Below are positions 13,858 through 22,257 of a DNA stretch of 22,375 bases, piece by piece. The stretch is from an uncultured Polycyclovorans sp. (lineage in GTDB: Bacteria > Pseudomonadota > Gammaproteobacteria > Nevskiales > Nevskiaceae). The stretch's first letter is position 1; the number at the start of each line of letters is the position of its first letter. Both the position numbers and the translations under genes were made by a program. The notes beneath the pieces were generated by a model that had not been told where the DNA came from, did not search any database, and saw nothing but the letters and a program-made list of their open reading frames with translations. The stretch lies in contig CAKZHZ010000110.1 of assembly GCA_936928855.1 (NCBI GenBank), forward strand, positions 1 to 22,375, written 5' to 3'.

Positions 13858-14634
13858 ATGTCGTTCCGGTTTCTGCCCCTGCTGAGTTTTGTGCTGGGGG
13901 CGCTTCCCGTGGTGGCGTCGAGCGCGCCCGAAACGGACACCCTTCGTCGCAGTATTGATGCGCAGTCGGCCATCGAAACGGCTGCGCAGGCTACCCAGCA
14001 GCGCATTGATGCGCTTGACGCGCGGACCCGGGCCGCGGTCGTGGCCTACCGCGAAGCGCTGGACGCCACCGACAGCCTTCGTCGCTACAACGATCAGATG
14101 GAGCTGCAGATTGCCTCGCAGGCAAACGAACAGGCGGCTCTGCGGGAGCAGATCGAGCAGCTTGACGTGACGTCGCGGGAAATCGTTCCGCTGTTGGCCC
14201 GCATGCTGGAGACACTGGAGCAGTTCGTGGCGCTGGACGCGCCGTTTCTGCGTGTCGAGCGCGCGTCTCGACTCGATACCTTGCGCGACCTGATGCCCAG
14301 GGCGGACGTCAGCATTGCCGAGAAGTACCGGCGTATTGCGGAAGCCTATCAGGTGGAGATGGAGTACGGTCGAACGCTGGAAGCGTATCAGGCGCAACTG
14401 TCGGACGACGATCCCCGCGTGGTGAACCTGTTGCGGGTGGGGCGGATCGCCCTGATGTATCAGACGCTGGATGGCGGTGAGAGCGGCTATTGGGATCGTG
14501 AGCAGGCCGCTTTCGTGCCGGATCAACGCTACCACGGCGCCATACGCGAAGGCTTGAAAGTGGCGCGCAAGCAGGCGGCGCCCTCTCTGTTGCGCCTGCC
14601 GCTGCAGGCCGCTGCCGGTGAGGTATCGCCATGA
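13858..14634 (+). CDS. DUF3450 periplasmic coiled-coil protein of a TonB2-type operon
   Basis: The ATG at 13858 is chosen because GGAG (13847-13850) is 7 nt upstream and it starts a clear signal peptide (residues 1 to about 23, SFRFLPLLSFVLGALPVV core); the frame is open upstream to 13702, but that runs through the terminator. The mature protein is largely helical, with coiled-coil heptads at about 28-122 and a conserved segment LLRVGRIALMYQTLDGGESG (191-210). This pattern belongs to the DUF3450 family found beside TtpC/ExbB2/ExbD2/TonB2 genes in Vibrio and relatives. Its exact role is not known; a periplasmic partner of the TonB complex is likely. It overlaps the next gene by ATGA. Confidence 0.85.
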   Translation: MSFRFLPLLSFVLGALPVVASSAPETDTLRRSIDAQSAIETAAQATQQRIDALDARTRAAVVAYREALDATDSLRRYNDQMELQIASQANEQAALREQIEQLDVTSREIVPLLARMLETLEQFVALDAPFLRVERASRLDTLRDLMPRADVSIAEKYRRIAEAYQVEMEYGRTLEAYQAQLSDDDPRVVNLLRVGRIALMYQTLDGGESGYWDREQAAFVPDQRYHGAIREGLKVARKQAAPSLLRLPLQAAAGEVSP

Positions 14635-15980
14635 TCCGCGCGTTTCTCCTTGCCGTATCGGTACTGGTTTCGCCGCTGGTGCAGGCGCAGTCCTCGACGC
14701 CCAGCAGTCTCGACGAACTATTGGCGCAGACGCGCGATGCGCGCGCCTCGGAGGCGCGTGACAACGCGGCACGGGTGGAGCGGTTTCTGGCGGATGCCAG
14801 TCGTCAGGAAGCCTTGCGGGCGGAGGCGGAGGCGGCGCTGCGCCAGCAGCAGCAGCGGGCTGATCGACTGTCGGCGGAGTTTGATCGAAACGACGCCGCG
14901 CTGAGTGTGTTGCAGACGCAGTTGGATGCCAAGGCGGGCAACCTCGGGGAGATGTTCGGGGTGGTCCGGCAGGTGGCCGGCGACGTCAGCTCGGTGGCGA
15001 TGAACTCACTGGTCACGGTTCAGTATCCTGATCGGCAGGCGCCGTTGGCTCAGCTTGCCAACAGCACGAGGCTGCCCTCGATCGAGGCACTCGAAACCCT
15101 GTGGTTCGAGATGCTGCGTGAGATGAACGAGAGCGGCAAGGTTGCCCGTTTCGTTGCGCCTGTGGTGGCGCCCGATGGCACGCGGAAGGATGTCGAGGTC
15201 GTGCGAGCCGGCAGTTTCAGCGTGGTTTCAGGTGACCGGTTCCTGAGCTACCTGACCGGCGAGCAGACGCTGACCACACTGGCCTCGCAACCCGCGCGTC
15301 ATGACCGCGCATTGGCCGAAGACCTGTTCGACGCTCGCGAAGGGATCGTGGAGGCCGTGATTGATCCCACCCGCGGCGCACTATTGTCGGTACTGGTGCA
15401 GGCCCCCGGTTTGGGAGAGCACATTCAGGCCGGTGGTCTGGTGGGCTACGTGATCCTGGCGCTGGGGGTGTTTGGATTGGCGCTGGCAGGTGAACGCATG
15501 ATCGTGCTGTCCCGCGTCGAACACCGCATGCGGCGCCAGCGCGCGGCGCTCGACAGAGCCGATGATGACAACCCGCTCGGGCGGGTACTGCAGGTCTACC
15601 AACGCGATCCGGATATTGATCACGAGACATTGGAACTGCGTCTTGACGAGGCGGTGATGCGCGAGGTCCCTGCGCTTGAAGCGCGCATCCCCTGGCTCAA
15701 GATCCTCGCGGCGGTGGCACCGCTGTTGGGCTTGCTGGGTACGGTAACCGGCATGATCCTCACCTTCCAGCAGATCACCCTGTTCGGGACGGGGGATCCC
15801 AAGCAGATGGCGGGTGGCATTTCGCAGGCGCTGGTCACCACAGTATTGGGTCTGGTGGTTGCCATTCCGATGGTGCTGCTGCACAGCTGGCTGTCTGGCC
15901 GCAGTCGCGACATGGTGCAGGTGCTGGAAGAAGAGAGCGCCGGCCTCGTCGCCGAGAACGCGGAGCGACACCGTGCCTGA
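14631..15980 (+). CDS. ttpC: TtpC-like MotA/TolQ/ExbB proton channel protein with periplasmic coiled coil
   Basis: The 449-aa protein has a signal peptide (1-19, ending VQA), a periplasmic Gln/Ala/Arg-rich coiled coil (about 25-105), a globular periplasmic part to about 260, then a TolQ/ExbB domain with membrane segments at about 267-287, 357-378 and 398-420. The channel signature GLLGTVTGMILTFQQITLFG (367-386) and the ALVTTVLGLVVAIP segment are clear. In Vibrio, TtpC is required with ExbB2-ExbD2-TonB2 for siderophore-driven transport, and its size and architecture match. It probably couples proton flow to TonB. Starts and ends in overlaps with its neighbours (4 and 8 nt). Confidence 0.86.
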   Translation: MIRAFLLAVSVLVSPLVQAQSSTPSSLDELLAQTRDARASEARDNAARVERFLADASRQEALRAEAEAALRQQQQRADRLSAEFDRNDAALSVLQTQLDAKAGNLGEMFGVVRQVAGDVSSVAMNSLVTVQYPDRQAPLAQLANSTRLPSIEALETLWFEMLREMNESGKVARFVAPVVAPDGTRKDVEVVRAGSFSVVSGDRFLSYLTGEQTLTTLASQPARHDRALAEDLFDAREGIVEAVIDPTRGALLSVLVQAPGLGEHIQAGGLVGYVILALGVFGLALAGERMIVLSRVEHRMRRQRAALDRADDDNPLGRVLQVYQRDPDIDHETLELRLDEAVMREVPALEARIPWLKILAAVAPLLGLLGTVTGMILTFQQITLFGTGDPKQMAGGISQALVTTVLGLVVAIPMVLLHSWLSGRSRDMVQVLEEESAGLVAENAERHRA

Positions 15981-16497
15981 GTGGCTGCGCCCCCTCAGTG
16001 ATATTCGAGACTTTCTGGCCCTTGGTGGCCCGGTAGTCCAGCTGTTGCTGGTAGTCGCGATCATCCTTTGGACGCTGATTCTCGAGCGCGTGCTCTACTA
16101 CCGCGGCAGCATGTGCGCCGAGCTGGCCGGGATCGAGTCCCGGTGGCAGGCACGGGCGGACCATCGTTCCTGGCACGCCCACAAGATCAAGCAGGCCTGG
16201 GTATCTGCCGCGCGGCGTCGTTTGCGGGGCAGCCTTCCAGTGATCAAGGCGCTGGTGGCACTGTGCCCCATGATCGGTTTGCTCGGGACCGTCACCGGCA
16301 TGATCCAGGTTTTCAACGTGATGTCGGCGCTGGGCACCGGCAATGCCCGTGCGATGGCGTCCGGGGTATCGGCGGCCACCTTGCCCACCATGGCCGGCAT
16401 GGTGGTGGCGATCTCGGGGCTGTACTTCGTTTCCAGATTTGAGCAGGTGGTGGATCGCGAGTCTCACCGCCTCAACGACCACCTCGTCACTCACTGA
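15973..16497 (+). CDS. exbB: ExbB-type biopolymer transport protein (ExbB2-like)
   Basis: A GTG start at 15973, with GGAG (15962-15965) 7 nt upstream, gives a 174-aa protein MPEWLRPLSDIRDFLALGGP. This overlaps the ttpC stop by 8 nt; an upstream ATG at 15814 in the same frame would read through ttpC coding sequence and is rejected. Three membrane segments lie at about 19-41, 90-112 and 133-154, with the family signature MIGLLGTVTGMIQVFN (100-115). It lacks the long N-terminal region of E. coli ExbB, as ExbB2 proteins do. It should form the proton channel with ExbD. Confidence 0.88.
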   Translation: MPEWLRPLSDIRDFLALGGPVVQLLLVVAIILWTLILERVLYYRGSMCAELAGIESRWQARADHRSWHAHKIKQAWVSAARRRLRGSLPVIKALVALCPMIGLLGTVTGMIQVFNVMSALGTGNARAMASGVSAATLPTMAGMVVAISGLYFVSRFEQVVDRESHRLNDHLVTH

Positions 16498-16505
16498 GCG
16501 GTTCC

Positions 16506-16919
16506 ATGGCACGCAAACATCGACGCGCCGAAGACGAAGCCGGCATCGACCTGACACCGATGCTGGATGTCGTTTTCATCATGCTCATCTTTTTCATCGT
16601 GACCACCTCCTTCGTCAAGGAAACCGGTATCGATGTCAGTCGTCCCAGCGCCAAGACCGCGGAGCGCAAGGAGCAGGGCAACATCCTGGTGGGCATCCGC
16701 GGCAATGGCGAGGTGTGGATCGACAAGCGCAGCATCGACCTGAGGGCGGTACGGGCCAACATCGAGCGTCTCCATGCGGAGAATCCGGAAGGTGCTGTCG
16801 TGATCATCGCGGATCGCGGATCGGAAACCGGCGTGCTGGTTCAGGTCATGGATCAGGTCCGGCTGGCGGGTGTCGACAATATCTCGATTGCCGCGACGGA
16901 TCCTCAGGGCGGCGAATGA
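16506..16919 (+). CDS. exbD: ExbD-type biopolymer transport protein (ExbD2-like)
   Basis: The 137-aa protein has a basic N-terminus (ARKHRRAEDEAG), one membrane segment (about 22-40) opened by IDLTPMLDVVFIMLIFF, and a periplasmic domain. Asp21 in PMLD is the membrane aspartate that is essential for proton movement in ExbD/TolR/MotB proteins. It follows exbB by 8 nt and overlaps tonB by 4 nt. The combination with TtpC and a short ExbB indicates the TonB2-type system rather than Tol-Pal. Confidence 0.92.
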   Translation: MARKHRRAEDEAGIDLTPMLDVVFIMLIFFIVTTSFVKETGIDVSRPSAKTAERKEQGNILVGIRGNGEVWIDKRSIDLRAVRANIERLHAENPEGAVVIIADRGSETGVLVQVMDQVRLAGVDNISIAATDPQGGE

Positions 16920-17551
16920 ATGTCCGGCGACTGCTGACGTCCCTGGTACTGGCGGTCACGGTGACGGCAGGTCTGTTCTGGCTGATGCATGCGCTGGTCG
17001 TGGGCGGCGGCCGGGATCGCACCGAGGTGGAGGCCTACGCCGGCGTTGATTTCGTGCGGGTTCCCCGTGAAACACGGCTGGAACTGCGGCAGCGCGTCAA
17101 ACCGGAGCGGCCGCCACCACCCAAGCATCCGCCACCGCCGCAGCTGCAGGTCAAGTCGAGTGCGGCGCCCGCACGGCAGGCGCCCGCACCGTTCCAGATG
17201 CCGCAACTCGACCTGGCGCCCAGTCTTGCCGGAGGCCCTTTCCTGGGGCAGTTCCAGGCCGGTGACCTCAGTGGAGATGGCGAGCTGATTCCGCTGCTGC
17301 GCATTGCGCCGCAGTATCCCCGACAGGCGGCTCGTGACGGGGTGTCGGGCGTTGTCACGGTCGAGGTTGTGGTGGGGCCCGACGGGCTGGTGCGTTCGGC
17401 GCGGGTGGTCAAGGCAACACCTCGCGGCTACTTCGAGCAGGCCGCCTTGCAGTCCGCCAGGCGCAGCAAGTTCCGTCCGCGCATCGTTGATGGGGAGGCG
17501 GTTGAACAGACCGGTACCTACGACATCATGTTCAGTCTGGAGGGCGGATGA
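16916..17551 (+). CDS. tonB: Energy transducer TonB (TonB2-like)
   Basis: The ATG at 16916 overlaps the exbD stop (ATGA) and gives 211 aa: an N-terminal membrane anchor (about 6-28), a proline-rich spacer at 63-76 (KPERPPPPKHPPPPQLQ), and a TonB C-terminal domain (about 123-209) with the YP motif at 134-135 and a conserved RPRIVDGEAV region. The frame is open far upstream, but that part is exbD and exbB shadow. TonB spans the periplasm and contacts the TonB box of outer-membrane receptors. No such receptor is encoded in this window. The spacer is much shorter than in E. coli TonB1, as is usual for TonB2. Confidence 0.9.
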   Translation: MNVRRLLTSLVLAVTVTAGLFWLMHALVVGGGRDRTEVEAYAGVDFVRVPRETRLELRQRVKPERPPPPKHPPPPQLQVKSSAAPARQAPAPFQMPQLDLAPSLAGGPFLGQFQAGDLSGDGELIPLLRIAPQYPRQAARDGVSGVVTVEVVVGPDGLVRSARVVKATPRGYFEQAALQSARRSKFRPRIVDGEAVEQTGTYDIMFSLEGG

Positions 17552-18756
17552 GCCGGTGCGTGTCACGATGGCTGTTTGCCGCGCTGTTGCTGACAGGCGC
17601 GGGCTCGGCGCTGGCCGAACGCCAGGCTGCCGGGGCGCTGAGTGAAGGAACCTTCCGCCCGCTGGAGCGGGCTCAGGGACTGATGGCAGAGGCGCGTCAC
17701 GCCGAGGCATTGAAGATTCTCGAACCCTTGCTGGAGCGGGTCGGCAACGAGTATGAGCGGGCTCTGGTGTTGCAGACCTTGGGTTTCTTGTTTGCCGGCC
17801 AGCAGCAATACAGCCGCGCTATCCCGTACTTTGAGCGCGCAATCGATCTCAATGCGCTGCCGCAGCAGCCGCACGAACAGATGCTGCTGGCACTGGGCCA
17901 GTTGCTGTTCGCCGAGGGGCGGATCGATGCGGCCATCATGCGGCTTGAGGCTTACTTTGCCGAGGCCGGAGGGGGCGCCAGCGCCGACGCGCATCTGATG
18001 CTCGCCAGCGCCTACGCGGACCGCAAGCGCTACCGAAAGGCGCTGCCGCATGTGGACGCCGCCATCAAGGCCAGCGATTCGCCCCGGTTGTCCTGGTATC
18101 AGCTCAAGCTGGGACTGCACTACGAGCTTCGGGAGCTGGCGGCCTGCGCCGAAACCCTGCATCCGATCATTGCGCTTGCGCCTGACAACATCACCTACTG
18201 GCAGCAATTGTCCAGCGTGCTGCTGGAAATCAAGCGGGACCGCGAGGCGCTGGCCGTGTTGGCGCTTGCCGACCGGCAGGGCTTGTTGAGCACCGAGACG
18301 CAGGTACTCAATCTGGTCAACGTCTATTTGCTGCTGGACATCCCCTACAAGGCAGCCCGGGTACTGGACGCCGGCATGCGCGCCGGCCGGGTGCCGACGG
18401 ACGAAAAGCAGCTGTTGAGGCTCGCCGAAGCCTGGGTTGCGGCCCGGGAGCATACTCGTGCAGAGGCGGTGCTGGCGCGTGCTGCGGAGCAGGCAAGCGA
18501 CGGAGAGGTGGCGCTGCGGCTGGCACAGGTGCGGGTCGAGGCACGCCAGTGGGCGCCCGCTCTGGAAGCCCTGGATATGGCCCTCAGTAAAGGTGTGAAG
18601 GCGCGCGGGGAGGTGCAGTTTCTGCGGGGGGTTTCGGCACTGGAGCTGGGTCGTGAGGCGCTGGCAGAGCAGGCCTTCACTGCGGCACTCGATGATCCGC
18701 GGCGGCGACGGGACGCGCGTGCCTGGTTGACGCACCTTCGTCAGCGCGCCTCCTGA
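17548..18756 (+). CDS. Periplasmic tetratricopeptide-repeat protein of the TonB2-type operon
   Basis: This 402-aa protein starts in an ATGA overlap with tonB and has a signal peptide (1-23, ending GSALA). The rest is a helical array of about nine TPR-like units; the clearest reads TLGFLFAGQQQYSRAIPYFE, near residue 80. It has no enzymatic motif. TPR proteins commonly end TtpC-TonB2 operons and probably scaffold protein contacts in the periplasm. The role is inferred from the context only. A 137-nt gap without a recognisable terminator follows. Confidence 0.85.
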   Translation: MSRCVSRWLFAALLLTGAGSALAERQAAGALSEGTFRPLERAQGLMAEARHAEALKILEPLLERVGNEYERALVLQTLGFLFAGQQQYSRAIPYFERAIDLNALPQQPHEQMLLALGQLLFAEGRIDAAIMRLEAYFAEAGGGASADAHLMLASAYADRKRYRKALPHVDAAIKASDSPRLSWYQLKLGLHYELRELAACAETLHPIIALAPDNITYWQQLSSVLLEIKRDREALAVLALADRQGLLSTETQVLNLVNVYLLLDIPYKAARVLDAGMRAGRVPTDEKQLLRLAEAWVAAREHTRAEAVLARAAEQASDGEVALRLAQVRVEARQWAPALEALDMALSKGVKARGEVQFLRGVSALELGREALAEQAFTAALDDPRRRRDARAWLTHLRQRAS

Positions 18757-18856
18757 TGCGGTAGGGAAATGGTGGTTCCTGTCGACGGTCGGCGACCTCC
18801 GGCTTGATGGTGAGGCCTCGCAAAGGGTAGCTTCGACACTGTTCCTCCATCATGTA

Positions 18857-18880
18857 GGGTCGGCGCGGTCCGCCGGGCCC
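18857..18880 (+). repeat. Imperfect hairpin in the oppA leader, possible degenerate dispersed repeat
   Basis: GGG-T-CGGCG (18857-18865) and CGCCG-GG-CCC (18871-18880) can pair as 3+5 bp with a small internal loop and a 5-nt loop. It sits in the 137-nt gap between the TPR gene and oppA and ends 13 nt before the oppA start. The surrounding TGTAGGGT...GGGCCCACGCC resembles intergenic palindromic repeats common in Proteobacteria. No T tract follows. Its function is unknown. Confidence 0.3.
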
Positions 18881-18893
18881 ACGCCTTGCCGAT

Positions 18894-20471
18894 ATGCGTC
18901 GTCTGCTTTGCCTGCTCCTGTTGACCCTTGCGATGCCGGTGCAGGCAGAGCAGGTGCTGCGACGCGGAAACGGAGGCGACGTCGAGGGTCTGGACCCGCA
19001 TCGCATCGAGAGTGTCAGTGCTTCCGATGTGGTGCGGGACCTCTACGAGGGCTTGCTGCGCGACGGACCGGACGGACGTCCCGAACCGGGGGTCGCGACC
19101 CGCTGGGAGGTGCTCGATGAAGGATTGCGCTATCGCTTCCATCTTCGCGCTGACGCGCGCTGGAGCAATGGTGATCCGGTGACAGCTGCCGACTTCGTTG
19201 CCGGCTTGCGGCGCAGTGTCGACCCGGCCACGGGTTCCAACTACTCACAGATGCTGTCGCCTCTTCGCAATGCCGATGCCGTCATTGCCGGAGCGAAGCC
19301 GCCCGAGGCGCTGGGGGCGATTGCGGTAGACGAACACACTCTGGATATCGTGCTGCGTGCGCCGACGCCGTATCTGTTGGGGCTGTTGACACATTCGTCA
19401 GCATCGCCGGTCCATCGGCCCACTGTGGCGGCCTGGGGCAAGGACTTTGCGCGTGCCGGACGCATGGTGAGCAACGGTGCCTATCGGCTGCATGACTGGG
19501 TGCTGCAGTCGCATATCGAACTGGAACGCAACGCCTACTACTGGGACGACGCCGCCACGTCGATCGACCGGGTGTTCTATCTGTCCACCGAGGATATCGA
19601 CTCCGAGTTCAAGCGCTATCGCGCGGGCGAGCTGGACATCACCTACACGCTGCCCTCTTCACAGAGCGCCTGGGTACGGATGCACCTGCAGGACGAGCTG
19701 CGGATTCATCCCTACCTGGGGGTCTACTACTACGGCCTCAATCTGGCCCGTCCACCGTTGCGTGACAACCCCAAACTTCGGTTGGCCCTGGCGCTCGCAG
19801 TGGACCGGGACATCATCACCGGCAAGGTGCTCGGCAACGGCGAGGTGCCGGCCTACACCTGGGTGCCTCCGGGGGTGGAGGGGCATCGGTCGGCAGTGCC
19901 CGAGTGGGCGCACTGGACGCGCGAACAGCGGCTCGACCGTGCCCGGGCGCTCTACGCCGAAGCCGGTTTTGGCCCCGACAACCCGGCAGAGGTGGAGATC
20001 CTCTACAACACCCAGGAGGACCATCGAAAGATCGCGACCGTGATCGCGGCGATGTGGAAACAATGGTTGGGAGCGAAGGCCACCTTGCGCAACCAGGAAT
20101 GGAAGGTCTATCTGCAGACCCGCCGCCTGGGTGTGGATACACAGGTGTACCGTGCCGGCTGGATCGGGGACTACAACGATCCCAACACCTTCATGGAGAT
20201 CCTGCACTCGGGGCATGGCCTCAACGACGTCGGCTACGACAATCCGGCCTTCGACGCGTTGCTGGATGACGCCAGTCGTGAGATCGACCCGGTGCGGCGG
20301 GCGCATCTGATGCATCAGGCGGAGGCGATGATCATTGATGATCTGCCGGTACTGCCACTGTATTTTTATGTCACCAAACACCTGGTGAAACCCTGGGTCA
20401 AGGGCTGGGTCGGCAACATCATGGATCGCCATCCGACCCGGATGCTGTCGGTGGAGGGACGTCCGCAATGA
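18894..20471 (+). CDS. oppA: Oligopeptide ABC transporter, periplasmic binding protein (OppA-like)
   Basis: The 525-aa protein has a type I signal peptide (1-18, LLCLLLLTLAMPVQA) without a lipobox, so it should be a soluble periplasmic protein. It follows the SBP_bac_5 pattern: LRRGNGGDVEGLDPHRIES at the mature N-terminus, RADARWSNGDPVTAADFVAG (about 76-95), LRLALALAVDRDIITGKV in the middle and a LPVLPLYFYV stretch near the C-terminus. The long insertion between these places it with OppA/MppA rather than DppA. It captures peptides for OppBC. No convincing Shine-Dalgarno precedes the ATG, but a later start would remove the signal peptide. It overlaps oppB by ATGA. Confidence 0.9.
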   Translation: MRRLLCLLLLTLAMPVQAEQVLRRGNGGDVEGLDPHRIESVSASDVVRDLYEGLLRDGPDGRPEPGVATRWEVLDEGLRYRFHLRADARWSNGDPVTAADFVAGLRRSVDPATGSNYSQMLSPLRNADAVIAGAKPPEALGAIAVDEHTLDIVLRAPTPYLLGLLTHSSASPVHRPTVAAWGKDFARAGRMVSNGAYRLHDWVLQSHIELERNAYYWDDAATSIDRVFYLSTEDIDSEFKRYRAGELDITYTLPSSQSAWVRMHLQDELRIHPYLGVYYYGLNLARPPLRDNPKLRLALALAVDRDIITGKVLGNGEVPAYTWVPPGVEGHRSAVPEWAHWTREQRLDRARALYAEAGFGPDNPAEVEILYNTQEDHRKIATVIAAMWKQWLGAKATLRNQEWKVYLQTRRLGVDTQVYRAGWIGDYNDPNTFMEILHSGHGLNDVGYDNPAFDALLDDASREIDPVRRAHLMHQAEAMIIDDLPVLPLYFYVTKHLVKPWVKGWVGNIMDRHPTRMLSVEGRPQ

Positions 20472-21385
20472 TCGTCTTCGCGCTGCGTCGAATGGCCTCG
20501 GCGATCCCCACACTGCTGGTTCTGGTGGTATTGGCGTTCTGCATGATGCGCGCCGCCCCCGGTGGGCCGTTTGATACGGAGCGCGTGCTCCCTGACGAAG
20601 TCAAGGCACAGCTGGAAGCCCAGTACCGGCTGGACCTGCCGCTGGTGCAGCAGCTCGGGCACTACCTTGCCGATGTACTGCGCGGCGACCTCGGGCCTTC
20701 GTTCCAGTACGCCGAGTTCAGCGTCAATGAATTGATCGGCCAGAGTTTCCCCGTGTCACTTCAACTGGGCCTCAGTGCCTTGCTGCTGGCGCTGGTGGTG
20801 GGGGGCGGGGCCGGCATGCTGGCGGCGGTGCGGCAGAACCGGCCAGCCGACCATGGGGTAATGACCCTCGCCATGACCGGTATCTCCATCCCCAACTTCG
20901 TGGTGGCACCGCTGCTGATTCTGCTGTTCGCGGTCACCCTGGGGTGGCTGCCTGCCGGGGGGTGGGAGGGCGGTTGGAAAAGTCGCGTGTTGCCCGTGGT
21001 GGCCCTGGCGCTGCCGCAGATTGCCTACATCGCGCGCCTGATGCGGGGCTCCATGATCGAGGTGCTGCATCAGCCGTTCATCCGCACCGCCCGAGCCAAG
21101 GGGCTGAGAGGGCGGCAGGTGATGCTGCGTCACGCGTTGCGCCCCGCGTTGCTTCCCGTGCTGTCGTACCTGGGGCCGGCTGCAGCCGGCATCATCACCG
21201 GCTCTGTGGTCATCGAGCAGATCTTCGGCATTCCGGGGCTGGGCCGCTACTTTGTGCAGGGCGCGCTCAATCGCGACTACGGATTGGTGATGGGAGTGGT
21301 GATCTTCTACGGCGTGCTGATCATTGCCTTCAACTTCCTGGTCGACCTGCTCTACGGCGTGCTCGACCCGCGGGTGCGTGCATGA
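20468..21385 (+). CDS. oppB: Oligopeptide ABC transporter permease OppB
   Basis: This 305-aa inner-membrane protein begins IVFALRRMASAIPTLLVLVV, has the OppB/DppB N-terminal periplasmic loop with RYLDLP-type YRLDLPLVQQLGHYL (about 53-67), about six membrane segments, and the EAA cytoplasmic loop FIRTARAKGLRGRQVMLRHA (204-223) that docks the ATPases. The ending FLVDLLYGVLDPRVRA is typical. It matches E. coli OppB in length (306). It overlaps oppA and oppC by 4 nt each. Confidence 0.94.
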   Translation: MIVFALRRMASAIPTLLVLVVLAFCMMRAAPGGPFDTERVLPDEVKAQLEAQYRLDLPLVQQLGHYLADVLRGDLGPSFQYAEFSVNELIGQSFPVSLQLGLSALLLALVVGGGAGMLAAVRQNRPADHGVMTLAMTGISIPNFVVAPLLILLFAVTLGWLPAGGWEGGWKSRVLPVVALALPQIAYIARLMRGSMIEVLHQPFIRTARAKGLRGRQVMLRHALRPALLPVLSYLGPAAAGIITGSVVIEQIFGIPGLGRYFVQGALNRDYGLVMGVVIFYGVLIIAFNFLVDLLYGVLDPRVRA

Positions 21386-22257
21386 AACTGCCGTCCCCCC
21401 CAACCGAGGCCGGGCGCAGCCTGTGGCAGGACGCCGCTCGGCGCCTGCGGCGCAACCGGGCCGCGATGACCGCGCTGGTGCTGCTGGGGCTCATCCTGGT
21501 GCTGGTGGTGGCCGGCCCGTGGTTGACGCCCTACGCCTATGATCAGATCGACTTTGACGGTGAGTGGGGGGCTGCCCCGTTTACCGCCGCCCACTGGTTC
21601 GGAACCGACACGCTGGGACGTGACCTGTTCACACGCACCCTGCACGGAGGGCGTATCTCGTTGATGGTGGGTATCGTTGCGACGCTGGTGTCGTTGCTGA
21701 TCGGTGTGAGCTGGGGCGCCATTGCCGGGTACTTCGGCGGGCGCGTGGATGCCGTGATGATGCGGATTGTCGACGTGCTCTATGCTCTGCCGTTCATGTT
21801 CTTCGTGATTCTGCTGATGGTGTTGTTCGGCCGGCACTTGGTGCTGATCTTCGTGGCCATCGGTGCCATCAACTGGCTCGACATGGCCCGCATCGTCCGC
21901 GGACAGACCCTGAGCCTCCGGCGCCGTGAATTCATTGAAGCGGCGGTGGTGGCTGGTGTCGGACCGTTGACCATCATCCGCCGTCACATCGTGCCCAACC
22001 TGCTGGGCGTGGTGGCGGTGTACGTGACGCTGACCATTCCCCAGGTGATTCTGGTGGAGTCCTTCCTCAGCTTCCTCGGGCTCGGCGTGCAGGCGCCCGC
22101 CACCAGTTGGGGCGCGCTGGTTGACGAGGGGGCTCGGGAGATGGCGCGGGCACCCTGGGCACTGATCTTCCCCGCCGCCTTCCTCGCCCTCACCCTCTTC
22201 TGCTTCAATTTCATCGGGGACGGCCTTCGCGATGCGCTTGATCCCAAGGAGCGTTGA
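21382..22257 (+). CDS. oppC: Oligopeptide ABC transporter permease OppC
   Basis: The ATG at 21382 in an ATGA overlap with oppB gives 291 aa; longer versions in the same frame (back to 20944) only read oppB out of frame. After a membrane segment (about 29-49) comes the family signature HWFGTDTLGRDLFTRTLHGG (71-90), then further membrane helices and the EAA loop FIEAAVVAGVGPLTIIRRHI (184-203). The end reads FNFIGDGLRDALDPKER, typical of OppC. Its last 39 nt (with the stop) belong to the 55-bp sequence repeated at the window end. Confidence 0.94.
   Translation: MKLPSPPTEAGRSLWQDAARRLRRNRAAMTALVLLGLILVLVVAGPWLTPYAYDQIDFDGEWGAAPFTAAHWFGTDTLGRDLFTRTLHGGRISLMVGIVATLVSLLIGVSWGAIAGYFGGRVDAVMMRIVDVLYALPFMFFVILLMVLFGRHLVLIFVAIGAINWLDMARIVRGQTLSLRRREFIEAAVVAGVGPLTIIRRHIVPNLLGVVAVYVTLTIPQVILVESFLSFLGLGVQAPATSWGALVDEGAREMARAPWALIFPAAFLALTLFCFNFIGDGLRDALDPKER

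Noticed and set aside
16343..16915. Upstream extension of tonB through exbD
   Set aside because: The frame is open only because of base composition; the ATGA overlap start at 16916 gives the normal N-terminal anchor.
18787..18819. Short palindromes GGTC-GGC-GACC and GAGGCCTC after the TPR gene as a terminator
   Set aside because: The stems are four base pairs and no T tract follows, so termination is not supported.
18833..18860. Possible oppA promoter (TCGACA, 16 bp, TAGGGT)
   Set aside because: The -35 is good (5 of 6) but the -10 matches only 3 of 6 and lies in a likely repeat; not strong enough to annotate.
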